A DNA stretch of 64,000 bases from Garcia nutans (taxonomy: Eukaryota > Streptophyta > Magnoliopsida > Malpighiales > Euphorbiaceae), in contig CANTUV010000037.1 of NCBI GenBank assembly GCA_947685225.1, positions 27,051,001 through 27,115,000 of the forward strand, read 5' to 3'. Made by a program: the position numbers and the translations under genes. A model generated the notes under the pieces. It was not told where the DNA came from. It worked only from the letters and a program-made list of their open reading frames with translations, and did no database searches. Every line of letters starts with the position of its first letter. The stretch's first letter is position 1. Shown piece after piece: positions 33,450 to 44,497 of this stretch.

Positions 33450-34625
33450 CTATGGCAGACGATAAGTGTAACGTGCAGGTGAGGTTTGCTTTAGCTGATC
33501 CAAGTAGGCTTCAGTCAAGCAAGGCATGTCTAAATCAAGAGTGAATTCAGAATTGCGAGGCTCAGCTCCATACTGATGGCTAAGCCGGCTAGAATCATAG
33601 CAAGTACCTTGATGAAGAGCAGTAAGAGGAACATACATCAAGTATGTCCGCATGGTGATACGAGAAATCTTCCACCAAGGTATGAACCAATAGTGTTGAC
33701 TTCAGCGTGTGAGTGGATCCAGTCAACCCAGTCAGCATATGAAGAAGCAGGATGGAGTAATTTTCTAGCAGAATGATGCCGTGGTAGATATCTGGCAAAA
33801 TCCATGGATGGAGTATCAAGCAAGCAGAGACACTCCTGAAGCCAAATCTGTGAAGGAAAATTAAATTAAAAAAAAAAGTCCGCTAAGTTGAAAACCCACA
33901 AGGGCAGCTTAGGCAAAAATTTAGACAGTTCACTAGTTCCTAAAACCCACATGGGCGGACTAGGCAAAAATTAGAGAAATATATATAAAAAGGAGTCCTC
34001 TAAGTTGAAAACCCGCAAGGGCAGCTTAGGCAAAAATTAGGACAGCTCGCTAGTTCTGAAAATCCGCATGGGCAAACTAGGCAAAAAATAGAGCAATAAA
34101 ATAAAAAAGAAGAAGAAAGAGAAAACCTAAATTGAAAACCCGAAAGAGCAGTTTAGATAATTACCTAAAGCAACAACGGACTCCAGGTCAGTCTCTTTGA
34201 CAATCCTAATTTAAGTTGGTCTAATCCAACTAAAGTCTCGGGTAAGATCACGGGTATCGGTGACAAAGCCTCCTTCCATTTGGTCCATGATATCCAATAC
34301 TCGTGGATCAATATCTCCATCAGAGGAAATAGGCAAGAATTGGCCAAGTAAGCAAAGACAAAACATACGTCCCTGCTTGCTTATTTAGATATCCAAGGAT
34401 GGCCTCAAATTCTTCAATCAAGGGACATATTTCAAAGCCATTAATTTTAAATGTCCTAGAATTCACGTTCCAAAAAGAAGCCATGGCATGTAAAAAAGAA
34501 TGGTCCAATTTAACATTTTAAAAACACTTCAAAGTATCAATCTTTGACCAAGATATTTGTTTCCAATGAATGACATTCATATTTTTAAATAGAACTTTTA
34601 TTTTCTTCAAATGGAGTTCGGTCAT
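33450..34625 (-). pseudogene. Antisense gene 2 of element S, DUF7745-like
   Basis: Minus strand. The start ATG at 34625-34623 (CAACAATGACC) lies about 100 bases downstream of a TATA box. The first exon encodes NVIHWKQISWSKIDTL and, after a stop, ASFWNVNSRTFKINGFEIC followed by PLIEEFEAILGYL. This pattern (FW...F.F...E..P..EEF.AIL) is the hallmark of plant DUF7745/plant-mobile-domain-like proteins. A donor GTAATT at 34163 and an acceptor TTCACAG near 33852 bound an intron that contains the 'gctaagttgaaaaccc' modules. The second exon encodes FARYLPRHHSARKLLHPAS and, in another frame, TYLMYVPLTALHQGTCYD and the stop at 33450. At least one stop and two frameshifts break it. Family assignment is moderate; existence of a gene is well supported by promoter, splice sites and a matching copy in U. 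Confidence 0.6.
33860..34155 (-). repeat. Intronic repeat modules of antisense gene 2
   Basis: About five units of 'gctaagttgaaaaccc(g/a)caagggcagcttaggcaaaaatt' type are arranged in tandem between the inferred donor and acceptor of antisense gene 2. Given here in short pieces only: core AAAACCC, then AAGGGC, then TTAGGCAAAA. Confidence 0.6.
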
Positions 34626-34725
34626 TGTTGTTGAATGAAGGAAAATCAGAATTGTTAAAAGGAGTTTTTATGTTAAAGTAGAAAATTTTGTGGCTTCTGT
34701 ATGAAATTGTGGCATGAAAAGTGAT

Positions 34726-34733
34726 TTATATAG
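34726..34733 (-). promoter_or_regulatory. TATA box of antisense gene 2
   Basis: The minus strand reads CCTATATAAATC. It lies about 100 bases upstream of the ATG at 34625 and has no equivalent on the plus strand. This suggests the gene has its own promoter, independent of the LTRs. Region 34640-34960 holds nothing else recognisable. Confidence 0.55.
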
Positions 34734-35008
34734 GATGATTATGCTATTCCAAAATTGATAAGGAAAAGAATGAGACCAAGATGCATGAGGAAAAGGAATT
34801 GGCGATGAAAGGATCTTAAATTACAGCGTTGCGTTTGGTTTTATAGTGATACTGTGTAAATGTTAAATATGAAGAAGAAAGTATAATAATTATATCGTAG
34901 TAATAATCATGATAAAAAAAAAAGAAAGAGTTGCAGTAAAGGTAAAAATTATATATTGTAATTATTATTCTTATACTTCTTATATGTTGATACAATATTT
35001 ATACATCA

Positions 35009-37432
35009 CTAAGAAGGAGGTGGTAGATCATCAAATAAAGCTATGAAAAAATCATCTCCTGTTGGAGGAGGAGGCATATTACCTGTCCCAAGTCCGCCCG
35101 AAGTAGGAGCACCAGAATCTCTATTACCTTGGAGTTTCGATCTGTAACGATCCTCATCAGAAGTAGACAAAAAGATCTCATGGTCATCAGTTTGGGGGCC
35201 TCTAGATGAAGAAGCAACAGGATCTCTCATCCCCTGAAATCGAAAGTCTCAAAAATTTTGCTTTAATTGATGGTACAAATTTTCAAAATGGGAAACTTGT
35301 TGACGACTAGTGCCCAGCTCTTCTTGAAGTTTCTTGTTTTGTTCTTCATGCATCCGCTGTGAACTAGAAAGGAAAAGAGTAAGAGAATACATAATCATGC
35401 ATACATATAGCATAAATTACCATGAAACAAGAAAACTTACTAGGTAATTGATATCAATACCCTGTAGATGAGATGGCATATCTGGTGGACTAGAATGCGC
35501 AAATGAAGGAGTAGAAAAAGAAGGTCCAGGCTCACAATCAAATGGGCCAGCAGCCTGCAACGATCATTAAAAAAGTCAAAACAAGTTAAGAAAGAAGCAA
35601 TTACAATGGAAAAATGGTAAAAGTTTACCTAAGAAGTGCTAGCCCCGAGATGCGGAACAAACTCTCCTCCCTCTCCATGATGTTCCTCTTCATCTCTATC
35701 CTCATTTTCTTCAGAAATTTCCTGTACACCAATAGGAGATTCGTCAAAGTTCAAAAGCCCAATTTGAATAAACTGAGTATAAGATGCACCCGTTGGATAG
35801 AGAAAGGTTTCAACATCATAACCTTACCGAGCCAACCACCATGCATTCTCCGGCATTGATGTGATATTTAAGGTATACTCTGGGCAACACATTGGGATCC
35901 TCCTTTGCTCGGGACTAAGAAACCACTCATATACTCTCTCTCAGAGAAACCAGCCACTAGACACAGGGCCGGCAATGACTCGGCGGGTATGATGAAAAGG
36001 CAGTGCGACATTCATGGAGGAAGTCCAGTTTGTCCGCTCTTCTGTGTTCCACTAGGCCAAATTCACCTATAAAATGACATAAGGTAAGTAAACTTTCATA
36101 TAAAATTTAAAGTATACTAATGCTATTTTACCTGGTCCCAGGTTAAGCAGCTCAAGGCAAAGCGTTGGGTATGCACATGGTGAGAGCCGGGAACTTCTAC
36201 ACGATTTGACAACCAAAAATTTAATCTCGGATACCCGACTCTCTCTCTGGAAATGCCAGGCACCTTCACAAGATTGTGCTCATATGCCCATGCCTACAAC
36301 AATAATAAAAATCAAATTCATGCAAGAATAAGGATGGAATTGACATTGGTGGAAGAAGAGTACCTCGACAATCACCATAAAGCCAACAAAGGACTTCTTA
36401 TTTCTGCAAATTTTGTCAAGACCATGGTAAAGACAGGTAAGACCAGCTTTACCACAGCCGTAAAGTGGTACCATCCTCATATAAGTAAGGGCCCTCAACA
36501 CTTACAAATGGATGGCGGATTCGGTGCTGCCTAAAATGGTCGACCCGAGCAAATACAACAAAAATCCTCGAGCATACTGTTGGGCTGTGTCTCTGTAAAC
36601 CCGTCCTTCATAGTTCATCCAATAACTATGAATTGGCTCACTTTTTATCTTGAAAGGCCCTTTAAATGATGGTTCCGTACCAATTAATTGTTAGATTTCT
36701 TCAAATGTCAGAATATCATTAGTGAGAGGAATCGGAAGGCCATCACACCGGATACCAGTTATAGCTGTATAATCGACCGGACCTATTGTCATCTCTCCAA
36801 TAGGCAAGTGAAAAGTATGAGTTGTGTCCAACCATCGTTCTGCAAGCGCCTGGATCACGCTATGGTCTATTGAATACTCCTCGAATGGTAATTGTAAGAT
36901 GAAGCTTTCAAAACTGCAATCTCAGATAATCTGCCTTACCCGAGAAGGCGCTACATCATACCATTGTCGGGCTTTGTAGACACACCCTCTGCCTCAGATT
37001 ATGCAACGATCACGCTAACACGGAGCCAGGTAAGTTAACACAAGATAAGTCTATTATTATATCAATACCACCGATTTTTAGGCTAAATTAATTTATATTC
37101 TATTTACTTAAATTCTTAAATTAATATATTTTTCCTAAATTTTCTAAAAAACAAAAAAATATATGAAAAGAAAAAAACAAAAAATATAAAGAAAAAGAAA
37201 ACAAAAAAATAAAAAGAAAAACGAAAAAGAAAAACGAAAAAAAAAGAAAATATATATAAAAAGAGGAAAAAATAATAATTTGCTATTAAAATAAATAATT
37301 ACCTTGCTCTTTTAATTTGAATTGTGATGGAGCGGCATGCCGACTAGTAGATTTATAGTTTCATTTTCATGTCACTGAATAAATTCCAATAACTCAATGT
37401 TAGATCGAGTTCCTGATCTTGAAGCATGCATT
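35009..37432 (-). pseudogene. Antisense gene 1 of element S: plant mobile domain (aminotransferase-like) protein
   Basis: Minus strand, about seven exons with GT...AG borders: 37432-37303, about 36990-36364, 36293-36132, 36066-35828, 35721-35629, 35554-35441 and 35363-35009. Exon 1 starts MHASRSGTRSN. Exon 2 holds the plant mobile domain core: QALAERWLDTTHTFHLPIGE and MTIGPVDYTAITGIRCDGLP, then QQYARGFLLYLLGS and an LTYMRM...CLYHGL segment. Exon 3 encodes AWAYEHNL; exon 4 AWWLAR; the tail is acidic and ends GDDFFIALFDDLPPPS. Stops occur in exon 1 (two), before DCSF, after LTFEEI, in exon 4 (two) and in the last exon. In plants this domain occurs in MAIN/MAIL proteins and in transposon-encoded relatives. 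Strand, exon borders and tail are supported by the second copy in U. Confidence 0.8.
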
Positions 37433-37524
37433 TTTCTAAAACTGTATGTTAAACTCTCTAAAATGAAATGCTTATAGCTATGAAATGAAGAAGTTTGCTG
37501 TGAATGAAATGAAGAAATCAGTCG

Positions 37525-37532
37525 TTTATATA
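37525..37532 (-). promoter_or_regulatory. TATA box of antisense gene 1
   Basis: The minus strand reads TGTATATAAACGAC, 100 bases upstream of the first ATG (37432-37430). It is followed by a CT-rich leader with a repeated CTTCATTTCAT. The layout is that of an ordinary plant class II promoter. Confidence 0.6.
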
Positions 37533-37840
37533 CAGGAACGGCAATGGAAAAAACAAAATTTAAAAAGTAAATTTCACTATTGAATGAATAGTAGGTTACT
37601 ATTTATAAATAGTAGGTTACTATTTACAAATAGTAAATAGTGTATTAACAGTGACTACACAGTAAATAAATAGAAAACTCAATTATTCAATTTAATCATT
37701 CAAATATTGCGTGTATATAAATATTTTTATACTTTTAAAATATTTTTACACGTAGGGGGCAAGGAGAAGATATATGTATGTGCATGATAAAAATTAGCTT
37801 AATTTTTTAATTAAGTCTAGAACGTAGCTCGATTTCAGAA
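37533..37840. other. Spacer upstream of antisense gene 1
   Basis: AT-rich. A short direct repeat, 'atagtaggttactattta', occurs at about 37589-37625 and a partial third copy follows. Otherwise nothing is recognisable. Confidence 0.35.
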
Positions 37841-38505
37841 CCTAAATTACCCTTAGGTCCAGAACCTAAAATTCCTTTTGAGTCCTGAACTTAGCTAGGG
37901 TCCAGAACCCAAATTACCCTTAGGTCCAGAACCTAAAATCTCTCTTAAGTCCAGAACTTACCTTGGGTCCAAAATTCAAATTATCCTTATGTCCAGAACC
38001 TACAATTCCTCTTAAGTCCAGAACTTAGCTCGGGTCTAGAATCCAAATTACCCTTAGGTCCAGAGCCTAAAATTCCTCTTAAGTCTAGAACTTAGCTCGG
38101 GTCCAGAACCCAAATTACTCTTAGGTCCATAATCTAAAATCTCTCTTAAGTCCAGAATTTACCTCGGGTCCAAAACCCAAATTATCCTTAGGTCCAGAAC
38201 CTAAAACTCCTCTTAAGTCCAGAACTTAGCTTGGGTCCAGAACCCTAATTACCTTTAGGTCTAGAACCTAAAATCTCTCTTAAGTCCAGAAATTAGCTTG
38301 GGTCCAGAACCCAAATTATCCTCAGGTCCATAACCTAAAATCTTTTTTAAGTCTATAACTTAGCTCGGGTCCAGAACCTAAATTACCCTCAGGTCCAGAA
38401 CCTAAAATCTTTTTTAAGTCTATAACTTAGCTCGGGTCCAGAACCTAAAATTACACTTGAGTCTAGAACTCTAACCGGGTCCAGAACCCAAAACCTCAAC
38501 CATCT
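37841..38505 (+). repeat. Minisatellite in the 3' untranslated region of S
   Basis: About ten units of roughly 65 bases, each built of three related 20-25 base parts that begin GGGTCCAGAACCC, AGGTCCAGAACCT and AGTCCAGAACTTAGC. Units differ by scattered substitutions, so the array is not freshly amplified. It ends about 60 bases before the polypurine tract. U has the homologous array at 61376-62395. Tandem repeats in this position are known for Tat/Ogre elements. Confidence 0.9.
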
Positions 38506-38562
38506 TAGAAAAATTAACTCTTATTGCTTTTCACTCTCTTTTGATGTAGTCTCAGATCGTTT

Positions 38563-38577
38563 AAGCAGGGGGCAAAC
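38563..38577 (+). other. Polypurine tract of element S
   Basis: AAGCAGGGGGCAAAC lies directly before the LTR start TGTAGACCC. The U equivalent is AAGCAGGAGGCAAAT. Confidence 0.7.
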
Positions 38578-40866
38578 TGTAGACCCTTAAATTTTGACTC
38601 AGTTTGGTCCGATATTTTTTATATATAGTCCAAAATAATTTTTGTGGTATTTTAATCAAATAATATTTATTTTAATATTTAATATTTATAATTTTTAATA
38701 AAAATAAAAATGGTAAAGTTAATAAAATAAAAAAAATAATAATAAAAAATAAAAATAAAAATAAAAATCGGCGATGAAAAATATTCATCGCCGAAAGTTG
38801 AATTGGCCAGGCCAATTCACCCGCAGGAATTTCTTGCGGGCGAAATGGCCTTGGGCCATTTCGACGCAGGAATTTCCTGCGGCGAAATGGCTGGCCTCCC
38901 AGCACCCGCCCGCAGCAGCTCGCTTGCTCTCAGTTTTTGCCAGCAATTTTTTTTTTGCCAGCACAATTTTCCAACTCAGTTTTTTCCGAAACCAAATTCT
39001 ATTTGGTTTTGGTTTCTTTTCCTAATTGGTTTTAATTTCCTTAAACAATTAGAAGTAGGTTTATGATTTTTCCTATAAATAACACATTAAAACTCAGAAT
39101 TAAGGGACTTTGATTGGAGCAGAGATATTAGTTTTTACCGGAATAAAAAAGAGACAGAAAACCCTAGCACAAGTGACATTAGCAACAAGAAGCAATCAAT
39201 AATCCATTCAAAGGTAGCAACACTGCCTTTGTCATTGTTCATCCAGAAATAAATTTTGTTGAAACCAAACGAACAGAGGTTTGATTATAAATCTTTGCTT
39301 CGATTGTATTTACAATGTTACTACCATATTTTCTTTTAAATACATCTATCATTAATTTTTGTTTGAGTAACCTAAATCATTAAACTTGGTAATATGTTCA
39401 TCCAGTAGCCTTAATCAGTGATCTAAACTTCAAAACCCTAAAACTATTCTTCTCTTTTTAGAAACCCTAAAATCCTAAAATATTTCTCCTGTTTCCAAAA
39501 CTCCAAAAACCCTAAACTACTCTTTTGTTTCCAAAAAACCTTAAAAACCCTAAATTGTTTCTTCTGTTTCCAAAAACTTCAAAACCCTAAAACTATTTTT
39601 CTTTTTCCAAAAACTTTTAAACCTTAAATCGTTTCTTCTCCTTCCAAAAGCTTTAAAAACCTAAATTGTTTTTTCTGAACTATTTTCATCTAAACCATAT
39701 CTTTTTGTCCAAAATTTTTAACTGTTTTCTTAAATCCTAAAATCAAATATGTTTTCCAAAATATCAAAAGACCCTAATTTTCTAAAAAAACTAATACGAT
39801 AAACCCGAGTTTCCTAAACCCTAATTCTTAAAACCTCAAAATCTTATGACAAATAAATCTAAGCCCTAAAGCCATAATCCAGTAAACCTAAAATCACAAT
39901 CCAGTAACTATGAATTATAAACTCTAATGTCTTAAGAGTCCAAAAACCCTAATTTCATGATGTTATCCTTAAACCCTAATTTGATTAACCAAAAAACCTT
40001 ATTACTCCTTTTAAAACCCTAATTCATTCTAATTTTCAAAATCTTTACAGTAGCCTAAATAATAACAATAATAGCTCTAAAATCCCAAAACCCTAAATGT
40101 TAATTAAAGAACTCTAAATTGAAACAGTAAACCCTAATTTATATCTTTACTTGCTTTATTTAATTTTAGATTTGATTATGAAATTTATTATATGTTTTGA
40201 TGGTTGATTTATTTAATTTCAATACTTGATTTATTTAATTTATCATGGATGTATATTTTCTTTATTGTTATGATTATTATTTGTTTGTTTTAGTATTAAA
40301 ATTGTATGAGGTATGTTTCCACTTTGTGGGTACCTCATTAGTTAAATATCATGTAATTTAAATTTCTTTTATACTTTGTACCAATGTAAAGGACATGTTT
40401 CCACCTTTTGGTGGGTGTCCTATTTAGTTTAGACATAGATGATGTAAGGACATGTTTCCATCTTCGGATGGGTGTCCATTTATTTGCTTTGTTTGGACAT
40501 TGCTTTGATTTTAATATAGTGATGCTTTATTTTAATTGTTGCATGTAATATGGATGATATTGTTATACTTAAGAATTTTATAATATTAAGACCTGCAAAT
40601 GAGGTCGGTTCCAATGAACCGGGCGTTGTAGGGGTGCTGGGCCATTTCTCACATTCCCCACACGTACCCAACTTTTCGAACCCATTAGGGGTTAGGGATT
40701 CCTTAGGAATCGAGTCATCTACCCCTTTCTTTTTCTCGGCCCGTCTGGGTGGCGACTCCATATTTCTCCGGGCTTAGGTTCATGTTCTTTAAGGCCTCAA
40801 GCCTAAACAGTACCGAAGTTGCAAGAACCATTCCACCGGGAGTGGGGGCAAAAATCCCCGCTCACA
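38578..40866 (+). repeat. Complete 3' LTR of element S, 2.29 kb
   Basis: It runs from TGTAGACCC to CCCCGCTCACA. Features in order: A-rich tract (38695-38770), GC-rich near-perfect dyads (38770-38905; one stem CATTTCG.CGCAGGAA / TTCCTGCG.CGAAATG), TATA box 39074-39081, AAACCCTAA-rich stretch (39420-40160), three 'CATGTTTCCA...GGGTGTCC' boxes (40310-40475) and the conserved terminal 330 bases. Frames across the end are LTR sequence, not genes. The T LTR tail follows at once. Confidence 0.9.
39074..39081 (+). promoter_or_regulatory. TATA box of the S 3' LTR
   Basis: TATAAATA in the context TTCCTATAAATAACAC, conserved position. Confidence 0.5.
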
Positions 40867-40885
40867 GATTCCTTTAGAATCAAGT
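40867..40885 (+). repeat. T LTR tail, first piece
   Basis: GATTCCTTTAGAATCAAGT matches the LTR phrase 'gattccttaggaatcgagt' that follows 'ggggttgggg'. It continues the T LTR broken at 29227 and is cut by the solo LTR at 40886. Confidence 0.75.
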
Positions 40886-43800
40886 TGTAACACCCCTTCC
40901 CAACCTACATGTGTAAGCTAAGTAGAGGTGCCACACTATCCTAATTGTTGCTACCAATTTACTTAGTCAAATTTTTGTTCCAGTTTTTACAGAAATTTTG
41001 CCAGAGGTTCGCCTAGAAATTTGGTCCCAAGTGTCGACAAAACTGGTTTTTCTGATTTTTGAAAATAATTTTTACACAAACCAATGCGAATACAATCAAT
41101 CTCAATACACTCCCAATGAATCCACCTTATACCCTCAACTACAACCTGCAAGAAGAGTTCACACTTCTAAAATAAAGTAGAGGTTTATTATTATTACATA
41201 CTACTAACGTACAGTATAACATAGTAATTCTCCATCTTATATATATACATATACATGCCACAACTAGCTATCTCATAATGGAAACTAAGAGATCTACCCT
41301 GAGATTGCTGTGGGTCTGGTCGTCGCTTCTCAAGAAATAGCTACTGCTCCGAACCTACGAGTCAAGGAAAACTTAACTCGCTGAGCAATGACGCTCAGTG
41401 GGTACTTTACCGATGAAAATATAGTAAAACATGAAAGCATTTGAAATAAAAGGAATTAATTAAATCATAAATCAACCAACATTAAACCAATGAAAGTTAT
41501 TGTCCATTCAGTGTAGATATACTTTCAACAATTGTAAAAACCATAATTCAAACTCATATTGCAGTACGTAGTTTTAGAAAAACAGGACTTTGGCTCAGGC
41601 TCAGGCTTTAGCTCTACTGGTATATAGGGAACCATAGTGATAAGGCAGTGGGCCTCCCCACTGTAACATAGGTGGCCCTCACCACCGATATCTGATCACA
41701 GGAATGGGCCTCCCCATCCTGGTTATAACCAATGGGCCTCCCCATTGGCTTCAGTGGCCTCACCACTGAATAAAATATCATATCACAATAATGAGCAGTA
41801 CTGCATGCTTTAGTATAGTGCACCATACCCTTATCTACCACTCCCACTATCCAGTAGAGCAAAAAGGTTAAAATGATTCAATTTAAGTCTCAAACCTCAT
41901 TTTAGAATGACTCGCGAAATCATTTTAAATTCCCATCGCACTTTGCCATTTATGCCGCGCAACACATTCTTTAGTCAAACCATTCCCCTTTTTCGCATAT
42001 TTAATAACCACAATAAACATATTAAACATTTCAAAGCATTCCTCAAAATATCCCAAATTGACCAAATGAATAGTGTTGCGGCGAAAAAAATCGGCAACGC
42101 AAAATGGCATGACCAATGAATAGTAAAATCTGGGTTTTCGCCAAAATTTCAGTCCACTTCAGTTATGCATTTGACCAAGTAAATGATCTTATTTTTTTAC
42201 TGAAATTTTACAGAAAAATTATTTCATATGTTGACTAATTGCATGTAAAATTTCGTTGAAAAATTCATTCGTTTGCTGCCCCAAACAATTTCCACAAAAA
42301 TAGTCCAGAAGCTGTCACTTTGGGACCATTTCGGCCCAAACATTTGAAATGCATAGGATAGTTTATTTTTCTTTTGCAAATCAATATTAAGGCTTCTTTA
42401 ATAGTAAAGTGAAGATTCAAACACTTCCTTTTAGCAATTTTTTCAAGTTTAACTTAAATCAAACTAATTAAAGTCCAAACAACTTACTAAATCAACTTGC
42501 CAAATTTTCTCAAAACATTTGGTTTCAATTAAATTTAACAACCCAATTGCCATAAGAAAACAAGAACATAACTCAAATATTTAATTTAAACTCAATCAAT
42601 ATATTTAAACATCAATTTCAAAACTTCCATAAACCAAAGTTTGTAAGCAAATAGAATTTCTTTTATGGTAAAGCACCAAATCAAAAGTAATTATTCAAAG
42701 GTAAAGTACCAAACCTTATTTCTTTAACTCCTCTTAGCTTTTCCTTCTTCTCCTTCTTTAATTCTTTATTTCTCCTTCAATCAATTCAAGATACAACATA
42801 ACCCTTAGAATTTCAAAATAATAAGTTATCCTCCATTTCTTTTCCAACCGAAACCCTAATCCAACCTTATTAATCTTTATACATCTTGATTCTTCCATTT
42901 AATCAATTAATCTCATCACTTACTTAATATTTTTCCAATTCCACATAAAGACTCTAATTTCCAATCTTCTAATAAATATATAACTACCTAAAATTAATAC
43001 TAAAATCAAAGTCTACTTACTAGAAAACCTTAAAAACTTACCTTAAAAATCAAATTTGGAGAAACTTGGAAGTCCTTTGGTGTTTCCCTTTGTTGGCCGA
43101 AATTTGCAAGTGGAAAAGAGAGAAATTGGTTCTTCATATCACATATATTTATATACAAAAGAAATGATGATCACCTTATGTGTTGGTTAAACCCTTTAAG
43201 ACCACTTGTCACCTTTCTCTTTCTTCATTTATTACACATGCTAAATGGTTGCTTTTGATTGGCCAACATTAGATTTTTATAGTTTTCTTTTTCCTTTACT
43301 TCTTTCCACTTGTCCCTCTTCCCATAGGATATCATAAAGTTGTCCCGGGTTACCCATCCGGTCCCGACACGATACCGAGCCCACTTTACGTTCCGGCGAT
43401 TAATCGATCATATCTTTTAAACCGTACAGTTCCACGAGTCATACTACATATTGTTTTGATCCTCTCGACCTCTACTTTCTATTTATAAGGTCTATTTTAG
43501 GTTTCCAAGTCATTTTGAAAAATTACCGATAAGCCCTCAACTTTTTACAAAATTCCCTTTAGGTCCTTTCCTTGCTCGGGTTTTCTTCCGGCTCCGTTTC
43601 TACTAACGATCATTTCATATATCACCCCTCATCATCCTCTACATACTCATTCTTTTTATTTCCTACTTTAAATTCATGTATAACTTTAATTGATAATGAC
43701 CAAAATGCCCCTAGTCAAAATGTCTTCGTTTTTCTTTAACGGGACATTTCCTGGAAAAATTGTTACACGTCGTTGCGACCCGATTAATCTCTAGAATATT

Positions 43801-44342
43801 CTTCTGGGGTCGGATATGGGCACTATTAAGAACTTCCGACTCTTAATTTTTAAGTTTACATAGTTACCCCTAACTTTTGAGAAATTTTCACTTAGGTCCT
43901 TTTGATATCCCTTCCTGACCTTGCTGTTTTTCTTTATTAATATCTTTTTACTCACAACTTCAAATTAAGGAATTCTTATTCCTACTGAAACTAGACATCA
44001 GGGGATACATTGTGTCAAAATTTCAGGTCGATCCGAGCTATATCTGATTTTTGACGGTCCTTCGAATTCAAACCTACTATGCTGTCTTGAGGCAGCTTGC
44101 ACATTGTCTACTAAATCCATCATATCTTATTCTGTACAACTCCAAATTGAATAATTTCAAGTTATAAATCTAGCTAAGACACAAATAAACAATTAAGTCT
44201 TGTTTGAGACTCTCTAATTCTGTCATTAACTTGGATGAAATTCGAGCTCAAGTTATAGGTCACGTTCTGAACTCCTTTGTTCTAAGCCTAAATCATATCC
44301 TCTATGTCTGTTTCTTACCAATCTGGGATTTGGGATGTTACA
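40886..44342 (+). mobile_element. Solo LTR with perfect CAAGT target duplication
   Basis: It starts TGTAACACCCC and ends GGATGTTACA, 3457 bp, without any internal region. CAAGT flanks it on both sides (40881-40885 and 44343-44347). Removing it joins the T LTR tail cleanly. Inside are short dyad repeats (41640-41790) built on GTGGGCCTCCCCAC and ATGGGCCTCCCCAT. The front 300 bases are also present at 45674. It belongs to the chromovirus-type TGTAA...TTACA group but is only distantly related to the 10741 LTR. Confidence 0.9.
41640..41790 (+). repeat. Dyad repeat cassette in the solo LTR
   Basis: Five short palindromic units, each with a central GGCCTC and arms such as CAGTGG/CCACTG or AATGGG/CCCATT, follow one another with spacers of 5-25 bases. 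The arms differ from unit to unit while the symmetry is kept. Confidence 0.7.
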
Positions 44343-44347
44343 CAAGT

Positions 44348-44497
44348 TGTCCACCCCTTTCTTTTTTCCTGACTCATCCAGGTGGTGACTCCATTTTCTC
44401 TAAGTTTAGGCCTGTGTTCTCTAAGGCTCTAAGCCTAATAGTGCCAAAGTAACAAGAACCATTCTATCGATAGTGGGGGCAAAAATCTCCGCTTATA
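44348..44497 (+). repeat. T LTR tail, second piece
   Basis: It continues TGTCCACCCCTTTC...GTGGGGGCAAAAATC and ends CTCCGCTTATA, a damaged CCCGCTCACA terminus. A primer site follows directly, so this is the 5' LTR of T. Confidence 0.8.

Larger units (their letters stand above)
29228..40866 (+). mobile_element. Element S: Tat-like retrotransposon with antisense genes, inserted in the LTR of T
   Basis: Order: eroded 5' LTR (29228-30594), direct jump into RT (30597), RNase H, second RNase H, integrase, two genes on the opposite strand (33450-37432), minisatellite, polypurine tract, complete 3' LTR (38578-40866). Primer site, leader, gag, protease and the first half of RT are deleted. Both outer junctions with T are eroded: about 50 bases of the S start and about 17 bases of T are missing, so no target duplication remains. 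It cannot be autonomous. Confidence 0.85.

Noticed and set aside
41907..42119. Small frames on both strands near 41900-42120 as genes
   Set aside because: They lie inside a solo LTR with perfect target duplications and match nothing recognisable.
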